DNA of 10,632 bases from Actinomycetota bacterium (GTDB lineage Bacteria > Actinomycetota > Acidimicrobiia > Acidimicrobiales > Ilumatobacteraceae): contig WLTJ01000032.1 in assembly GCA_009705435.1 (NCBI GenBank), positions 1-10,632 on the forward strand, given 5' to 3'. Shown here in pieces: positions 6,037-10,632 of this stretch. Within the stretch, counting starts at the first letter, position 1, and each line of letters begins with the position of its first letter. The position numbers were made by a program, and so were the translations under genes. Below the pieces are notes generated by a model. It saw only the letters and a list, made by a program, of their open reading frames with translations, was not told where the DNA came from and did no database searches.

Positions 6037-7044
6037 TCACGACACGCCACGTGCGCGCCCCAACTCTCCGACAATACGCACTTCACCCACCGCTTTGCCA
6101 TGTCCAAGAATGATTGATGAAAAAGCATCGCTGCGCACTGCTGAAATATCAACGCCAAGAGTTCTCAATGCAGCCTGCATCAGTGGTGGGCGGGGTCGAT
6201 TTGCTCCATCCGCAATCTTCAGCGCAACTGCCCGCCCATCACTCAGAGCGGCCACAAATACTCCTTCTGCCCCATCCTTGGCCATCAAACCAGGCACCCC
6301 CTTCATCAACAAAGTCACATCCCGATTTGGTCCACCCACCATCTCAGGAAAAGAAGTCATCGCTCGATGGATCCGCAATCCCTCATCGCCTGCAGCTCCA
6401 GTAGCCATATTTCTCAACGAGCGAGCCAAACCAATCAGCGACATCACATGTGCCGGAGCACCACAGCCATCAATCCCGATCCCTAAGACAGCATCTTGCG
6501 TCAGCTTAGGAATCCCATGAGTGATCGATTGCTGTAACGGATGTGGTTCGCTGAGATAACTCGCATCGTGCGCCCACCCAGCAGTGATACATGTGGCCAA
6601 CATCCCTGCATGTTTTCCAGAACAGTTCTGCTGCAGAGACGTGGCGCAAGCGCCATCACGTAAGGCAGCCTGCAACTGCTCTTCATCAAGTGGAAGATCC
6701 GGCGTATTCGCTAAAGCAGATTCATCTAAACCAACTGAAGACAAAATTCTTCGCACTCCATCAAGGTGAATGGCGCGCCCATCATGACTTGCGCAGACCA
6801 ATGCCAACAACTCATCGGGGAGATCGAGACCTGCTGACAACATCGCATGAGCCTGCAACGGTTTGGTGCTTGAGCGCGGGAAAATACCCACGAGTGGATC
6901 TCCATAAGAAAATGCCACGCTGCCGTCCTCATTCAACGCCACAACGGCACCATGATGAACTGATTCTAAAACATCACTGCGGTAGGTGACTGCCAGTGGT
7001 ACATATGACCCGACTGCGGCTTTCTCTAGATCGCTCAAAGTCAT
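6037..7044 (-). CDS. Asparaginase of the Rhizobium AnsA/ReAV type (Asparaginase_II, PF06089)
   Basis: A 335-residue L-asparaginase-family enzyme that converts asparagine to aspartate and ammonia. It is unrelated in fold to E. coli AnsA/AnsB. Residues that match the zinc- and serine-lysine-dependent Rhizobium etli enzymes are present: SSTK at 58-61 (S58 and K61), S86 in CASHDG, CSGK at 141-144 (C141 and K144), C194 in GIDGCGAP and K256 in MAKDGAEGV. No signal peptide is visible, so it is probably cytoplasmic. ATG 7044 overlaps the stop of the upstream gene (ATGA, 7041-7044), which suggests translational coupling; no separate strong ribosome site is seen. It is the second gene of the cluster. 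The family assignment is secure, while substrate preference (asparagine versus another amide) is from family knowledge. Confidence 0.92.
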   Translation of the reverse strand: MTLSDLEKAAVGSYVPLAVTYRSDVLESVHHGAVVALNEDGSVAFSYGDPLVGIFPRSSTKPLQAHAMLSAGLDLPDELLALVCASHDGRAIHLDGVRRILSSVGLDESALANTPDLPLDEEQLQAALRDGACATSLQQNCSGKHAGMLATCITAGWAHDASYLSEPHPLQQSITHGIPKLTQDAVLGIGIDGCGAPAHVMSLIGLARSLRNMATGAAGDEGLRIHRAMTSFPEMVGGPNRDVTLLMKGVPGLMAKDGAEGVFVAALSDGRAVALKIADGANRPRPPLMQAALRTLGVDISAVRSDAFSSIILGHGKAVGEVRIVGELGRARGVS

Positions 7045-8216
7045 CTCTTACCGCGACGTCGACCACGCCGAGAAACGCGTGGCTCTCTAATCGGCTTTTC
7101 TTGAACGTGCACGAGATCATCTTTGATCAACTCGTGACGCTGCCCGTGAGCGCTCGCTAGCGCCACTGCCATTGCCGCAACCGGAAGTCCAAGAATCGCC
7201 CCAACTGGACCGAGTAAAGCAGCACCCGCAATGGCAGAACCAAAAGAAATCGCTGGGTGAATCTCCATCGTGCGCGCCGTAATGCGCGGTGAAATCAAAA
7301 AGTTCTCAACTTGCTGATATGCAATGATCACCGCGATGATCACCAGTGCCTTGACAGGTGAGTCGATAAACGTAATCAACACAGGTAGAACACCAGCGAT
7401 ATAGGTTCCGACAACGGGGATGAACTGCGAAATCAATCCGACCCAGAGCGCCATAGCCACAGGGGCGGCGGTGCCCAGAGATTGAAATGCGATCCAATGC
7501 ACGAAGGCAGAAAATGCCGCCAACAAAACTCGACTGTAGATATAGCCACCAGTTTTTGCAATTGCCAATTCCCATGTGTCCAAAACTCGGCGCTGTTTAT
7601 CTGGGGCCAAACGGCTGCAGATTGAGCGGCGTATACGCGGACCATCAGCTACCAAATAAAAAGTGAAGAGCATGACAGAGAAACCTTGAAGCAATAGGCC
7701 GAGTGCCGTGACCGACAATTGCAAAGCTTCACCCTGTTGACCTCGAATAAATTCTTGGACCGGTCCATCAGGATCTTGAATACTGTTATTCACTTTTGCG
7801 GCGTTGATGTTTGCGCCGAAGTTGTCATTCACGAAACTCACAGTTCGCCCGACATAGCGCTCTGAGTTTTGAGCCAAATCTGCGACTTGCGTTGCCACCA
7901 AGGTGCCGATGGCGGCAACAAAAATAAGCACCCCAGCCATCACTGCTAGGAGAATCGCCACAGTGGCTCGTCCGCGTTTCCAGCCGCGCTTAGCCAAACG
8001 GGTTGTCCCAGGTTCGATCGCCAAGGATAAGAACAAGGCAACCAACAGCAGAATCAACAAAGATGAGAGTCGTTCATAGGAATACCGCAATACCAGCGTT
8101 CCCAAAAACCCCAGCCAGAAAACAATGATCGCTTTCCAGGTCCAGGGTGGCATTTTGTTGGAATTCGAGGAAGATGCAGGTTCGACCATGGGGGTGGGCG
8201 AGTTGTTATCGGACAT
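7041..8216 (-). CDS. AI-2E (PerM/TqsA) family membrane protein
   Basis: A polytopic membrane protein of 391 residues. Hydrophobic segments lie near the N-terminus (after MPPWTWKAI, two helices), at about residues 80-105, and in several further segments between about 155 and 360. Family marks are PVVGTYIAGVLPVLI and QQVENFLISPRI in the C-terminal half. Members export small molecules or act as Na+/Li+-H+ antiporters, and only a few have any link to autoinducer-2, so the name implies no quorum sensing here. The C-terminus ends in a very basic tail (RVSRRGRRRGKR) predicted to be cytoplasmic. Start ATG 8216 is preferred over GTG 8249 because a TACGCT -10-like hexamer lies 6 bases before it, as in leaderless actinobacterial transcripts; no Shine-Dalgarno is seen for either. 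First gene of the cluster. Confidence 0.9.
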   Translation of the reverse strand: MSDNNSPTPMVEPASSSNSNKMPPWTWKAIIVFWLGFLGTLVLRYSYERLSSLLILLLVALFLSLAIEPGTTRLAKRGWKRGRATVAILLAVMAGVLIFVAAIGTLVATQVADLAQNSERYVGRTVSFVNDNFGANINAAKVNNSIQDPDGPVQEFIRGQQGEALQLSVTALGLLLQGFSVMLFTFYLVADGPRIRRSICSRLAPDKQRRVLDTWELAIAKTGGYIYSRVLLAAFSAFVHWIAFQSLGTAAPVAMALWVGLISQFIPVVGTYIAGVLPVLITFIDSPVKALVIIAVIIAYQQVENFLISPRITARTMEIHPAISFGSAIAGAALLGPVGAILGLPVAAMAVALASAHGQRHELIKDDLVHVQEKPIREPRVSRRGRRRGKR

Positions 8217-8222
8217 GTGACG

Positions 8223-8228
8223 AGCGTA
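8223..8228 (-). promoter_or_regulatory. Possible -10 element of a leaderless promoter for the four-gene cluster
   Basis: TACGCT (TAnnnT) on the minus strand ends 6 bases before ATG 8216, the spacing expected if transcription starts at the A of the start codon. No good -35 is seen. On the plus strand CACGCT (8264-8269) has the same 6-base spacing to ATG 8276 of the divergent oxygenase gene, but lacks the first T. Confidence 0.3.
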
Positions 8229-8275
8229 GCCAGCCCGTATGGGCATCACCGCACGAAGCGTGGCACGCTTTAGGT

Positions 8276-9136
8276 ATGTCAGATCGGCTTGAACCTGCCC
8301 GCCGCCTCGTTGCCGATGCCGTGCGCTCTCGCGTCGTCGGGCCCAACGCCGACAATCGCGCCCAACAATTATTCGAAGCTCCCGGCGAGCGGTGGTTTAG
8401 TGAAGATCGGCCGATCAGAATCATTCATGCCGATTCCTGCATGTTTATCGGCGGTCTACGGGCTCTGTTATTTCAATCACTGCATCCTCTGGCTATGGCG
8501 GGCGTGGCCTCACATAGCGACTTCAAGGCCGATCCCTGGGGACGCCTCCAACGCACGGCTGATTTTTTGGCGGCCACAACTTTTGGACCAGAGTCAGAAT
8601 CACAACGCGCCATTGACTTAGTCAAACGAGTCCATGTACGCGTCGTCGGTACCGCCGACGATGGCCGTCCATACAGTGCCAATGATCCCCATCTTCTCAA
8701 GTGGGTGCATATCGCCGAAGTTGATTCTTTCCTTGCGGCGCACAAAAAGTTCGGTGAAGTTGAACTCTCCGACGAACAGCGCGATGGCTATGTCCTTGAT
8801 ATGTCTCGCATTGCTTCAGCTCTCGGTGTCATTGACCCGCCCCGCTCGGTCGCGGAACTCAAAGAAGAAATCTCCTCATACCGAAATGAACTAAGAACTT
8901 CCGATGCCGCTCTTGACGCAGCCAAGTACTTACTAATCACTCCACCACTACCCGCATTGGTTCGTCCGGCATACCAACTCTTGGGTGCTGCCGCCGTTTC
9001 CGTGTTGCCGATTTGGGCGCGCCTACCCCTGCGCCTTCCCTGGCTTCCATTAAGTGAACGTGCCATCGTGCGTCCAGCAGCAAATACTTTGACGAAAACT
9101 TTGCGTTGGGCTCTCGCCCCCGATTTGCCTTACTGA
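8276..9136 (+). CDS. MpaB-family oxygenase (DUF2236, latex-clearing-protein-like)
   Basis: A 286-residue protein of the DUF2236/MpaB family, whose characterised relatives are haem b oxygenases such as the latex clearing protein. Conserved features visible are LLFQSLHPLAMAGV (64-77, with H70), HSDFKADPWGRL (80-91), VKRVHVRVVG (116-125) and DPHLLKWVHIAEVDS (137-151, with H145), the usual candidates for haem-binding histidines. Two hydrophobic stretches near the C-terminus (about 215-260, PPLPALVRPAYQLLGAAAVS and following) may associate with membrane. Start ATG 8276 is chosen because the frame upstream runs over the divergent membrane-protein gene; the preceding AGG is too close to act as a normal ribosome site. 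It is convergent with the YcaQ-like gene, 13 bases apart. Substrate unknown. Confidence 0.88.
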   Translation: MSDRLEPARRLVADAVRSRVVGPNADNRAQQLFEAPGERWFSEDRPIRIIHADSCMFIGGLRALLFQSLHPLAMAGVASHSDFKADPWGRLQRTADFLAATTFGPESESQRAIDLVKRVHVRVVGTADDGRPYSANDPHLLKWVHIAEVDSFLAAHKKFGEVELSDEQRDGYVLDMSRIASALGVIDPPRSVAELKEEISSYRNELRTSDAALDAAKYLLITPPLPALVRPAYQLLGAAAVSVLPIWARLPLRLPWLPLSERAIVRPAANTLTKTLRWALAPDLPY

Positions 9137-9149
9137 ATCTGCTGCTTAT

Positions 9150-10355
9150 TTATTTCTTCAGAGCTTGACGCACCGCCGCGGATAAGTCGCCCAACTTGCC
9201 AACAACAATTTTTTCAAGGCCTAACCAACTTGCCATCAGGCGCAGTTCTTCAGCCAAAGCAGCGGCAGTGGTTTTCTTGTCAATATTTTCCTCAGCGAAT
9301 ATTCCAGGCACCAACAATGTGTCGTTGTGACGATCCGCTTTTAAATCGACGCGTGCAACCAATTGGTCGCCCAATAAAAATGGAAGAACGTAATAGCCAA
9401 AGACGCGCTTTTCTGCTGGTGTGTAAATCTCAATGCGATAGCGAAAGTCAAATAGTTTTTCGGCGCGTGGCCGATTCCATACAATCGGATCAAACATAGA
9501 GAGCAGTGCCCGAGCCTCAATAGCACGGGGTGTCTTAGCATCAACATGCAAATACCAAGTCTCTTTTGAACCTTCAATAGATGATGGTAATAAGAGTCCC
9601 TCTTCGACGAGTTCATCGATCCGCGGTTTGGCGACAACATTTTTTAGTCGATAATAATCTGCAAGATCTTTTGCAGTTCCTACACCGAGGCATTGACCCG
9701 CAAGCGCAATCAACTCTCGCTGAGCATCGACCGCTGTCGGTGTTGGTGTGTTGAGATATTGCGCTGGGATCACTCGTTCTGGAAGGTCATACAAACGAGC
9801 AAAATCACTGGTCCTGCGAGTCGCCGTCACTCGCCCACACATAAATAGATATTCCAGCGCATTTTTTGAGTCATCCCAGTCCCACCAAGATGCTTTTTTC
9901 GTTGTGCGAACAGAAAGTTCTCCAGCTGCAATCGGTCCATCGGTCACAACCCGAGAAAAAATCTCCTCAATAAATTGTGGCTTCTTCTTGACAAGATTCT
10001 CTGCGGAACGCCATGGTCCTTGAAGCGACTGCTCCATTTTCCAACGCCACAAGCGATGATCACGAGTCGGCACATGAGCGGCTTCATGACCCCAATACTC
10101 AAAAAGTTCACCACTCTTTGTGGCCGAAGAAATCAAGTCACGACGGTGACTGCCCAAACGCGAAAATAGTGGAAGTTCTTGGCTTCGCACCAAAACATTG
10201 ACAGAGTCAATCTGAATCAAACCAATGCGTTCAATCACCTGGCGTAAATGACGACTATCAACTCGACCACTTGGCCGAGGCTGAGCGAATCCTTGTGCCC
10301 GCAGAGCAATGCGACGCGCTTGCGCCTTGCTGAGTTGAGTCACTCGAGGCGACAT
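9150..10355 (-). CDS. YcaQ/AlkZ-like winged-helix DNA glycosylase homologue (HTH_42)
   Basis: A 401-residue protein of the HTH_42 superfamily. E. coli YcaQ (AlkX) and Streptomyces AlkZ excise alkylated bases and unhook interstrand crosslinks. The motif LIQIDSVNVLVRSQ has Q48-I49-D50, the QxD form typical of YcaQ-like enzymes as opposed to the QxQ form of AlkZ. Other family marks are FEYWGHEAAHVP (85-96), FDPIVWNRPRAEKLFDF (288-304) and FGYYVLPFLLGDQLVARVDLKADR toward the C-terminus. The N-terminal KAQARRIAL helix is also typical. ATG 10355 is chosen over the adjacent TTG 10358; neither has a clear Shine-Dalgarno. It starts 10 bases after the stop of the cyclophilin gene, so the two are probably co-transcribed. 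Glycosylase activity is inferred from family. Confidence 0.9.
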   Translation of the reverse strand: MSPRVTQLSKAQARRIALRAQGFAQPRPSGRVDSRHLRQVIERIGLIQIDSVNVLVRSQELPLFSRLGSHRRDLISSATKSGELFEYWGHEAAHVPTRDHRLWRWKMEQSLQGPWRSAENLVKKKPQFIEEIFSRVVTDGPIAAGELSVRTTKKASWWDWDDSKNALEYLFMCGRVTATRRTSDFARLYDLPERVIPAQYLNTPTPTAVDAQRELIALAGQCLGVGTAKDLADYYRLKNVVAKPRIDELVEEGLLLPSSIEGSKETWYLHVDAKTPRAIEARALLSMFDPIVWNRPRAEKLFDFRYRIEIYTPAEKRVFGYYVLPFLLGDQLVARVDLKADRHNDTLLVPGIFAEENIDKKTTAAALAEELRLMASWLGLEKIVVGKLGDLSAAVRQALKK

Positions 10356-10365
10356 CAACCAACGA

Positions 10366-10632
10366 TCAGTCAGCGACAGTGATGGTCACCGAGTTGATGA
10401 CAACATCGGTGATGGGTCGATCTCCGGCGCCAGTCGGCACATTCTGCATCGCTTCAACGATCTCAAGTCCTTTGACAACCTGACCGAACAACGCGTAAGC
10501 CGGCGGCAATCCAACTCCGCTCGGACCACTGATCAAGAAGAACTGTGAACCATTGGTGTTCGGTCCTGCGTTAGCCATCGCTAATGAACCGATTTGATAT
10601 TGGCCAGCCTTAGGCAATTCGTCGGCGTACTG
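10366..10632 (-). CDS. Cyclophilin-type peptidyl-prolyl cis-trans isomerase, C-terminal part, cut by window edge
   Basis: The last 88 residues of a cyclophilin, which isomerises Xaa-Pro bonds in proteins. The frame is open through the right edge, so this is a partial gene and TTG 10617 is not its start. The signature LAMANAGPNTNGSQFFLI (residues 17-34 of the visible part) and YALFGQVVKGLEIVEAM (about 48-64) are diagnostic. The N-terminal catalytic Arg motif would lie outside the window, so whether a signal peptide exists cannot be judged. Many cyclophilins keep a Trp before the VFG motif, and here that region reads GLPPAYALFG without Trp, as in numerous bacterial forms of low cyclosporin affinity. 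Confidence 0.93.
   Translation of the reverse strand, partial: QYADELPKAGQYQIGSLAMANAGPNTNGSQFFLISGPSGVGLPPAYALFGQVVKGLEIVEAMQNVPTGAGDRPITDVVINSVTITVAD

Noticed and set aside
5972..6520. 182-codon plus-strand open frame over the asparaginase 3' half
   Set aside because: It is the antisense shadow of a clearly coding gene, with Pro/Ser/Thr-rich composition and no recognisable motif.
7041..8216. Autoinducer-2 quorum-sensing exporter
   Set aside because: The family name is historical; no luxS or Lsr-type genes are nearby and most members have other roles.
8147..8275. Upstream extension of the MpaB-family protein
   Set aside because: The added part runs antisense over the start of the AI-2E gene and has no family similarity; the conserved protein fits ATG 8276.

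Overview
The window looks like a chromosomal segment of an actinobacterium of moderate GC, most plausibly an aquatic Acidimicrobiia (Ilumatobacter-like) lineage. The clues are a mycobacterial-type haloalkane dehalogenase, an MpaB/DUF2236 oxygenase, a YcaQ-type winged-helix protein, a lipoprotein L,D-transpeptidase and a small secreted HNH nuclease of actinobacterial type. The taxonomic call is inferred from gene content only. I saw no rRNA, tRNA, CRISPR array, insertion sequence or phage gene, and no gene-free stretch longer than about 140 bases.

Layout. 1-1446 (minus strand): an L,D-transpeptidase lipoprotein followed 12 bases later by the N-terminal part of a LacZ-type GH2 beta-galactosidase that runs off the left edge. 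1562-2506 (plus): a membrane-anchored collagen-like protein with a C-terminal Lcl_C/DUF1566-like domain. 2644-3228 (minus): a small 2-oxoglutarate/Fe(II) oxygenase. 3296-4006 (plus): a secreted lipoprotein HNH nuclease. 4019-8216 (minus): a probable four-gene operon, in transcription order AI-2E-family membrane protein, type II-family asparaginase (4-base overlap), metallo-beta-lactamase-fold hydrolase and DhmA-type haloalkane dehalogenase. 8276-9136 (plus): an MpaB-family oxygenase divergent from that operon. 9150-10632 (minus): the 3' end of a cyclophilin-type peptidyl-prolyl isomerase followed by a YcaQ-like DNA glycosylase homologue.

How the genes relate. Most are ordinary housekeeping or accessory-metabolism genes: cell-wall crosslinking, beta-galactoside hydrolysis, asparagine deamidation, dehalogenation and DNA repair. 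Three products are predicted to be exported or surface-bound: the transpeptidase, the collagen-like protein and the nuclease. The most interesting locus is the collagen-like protein. Its last 31 codons have about 81% G/C at third positions against about 29% in a same-length stretch upstream. These codons are dominated by the form NNC, the protein ends in VRPVRAF, and an 18-bp tandem duplication lies immediately before the shift. This resembles the variable region of a diversity-generating-retroelement target or a mosaic (gene-converted) adhesin tip. No reverse transcriptase or template repeat lies in this window, so this remains a hypothesis.
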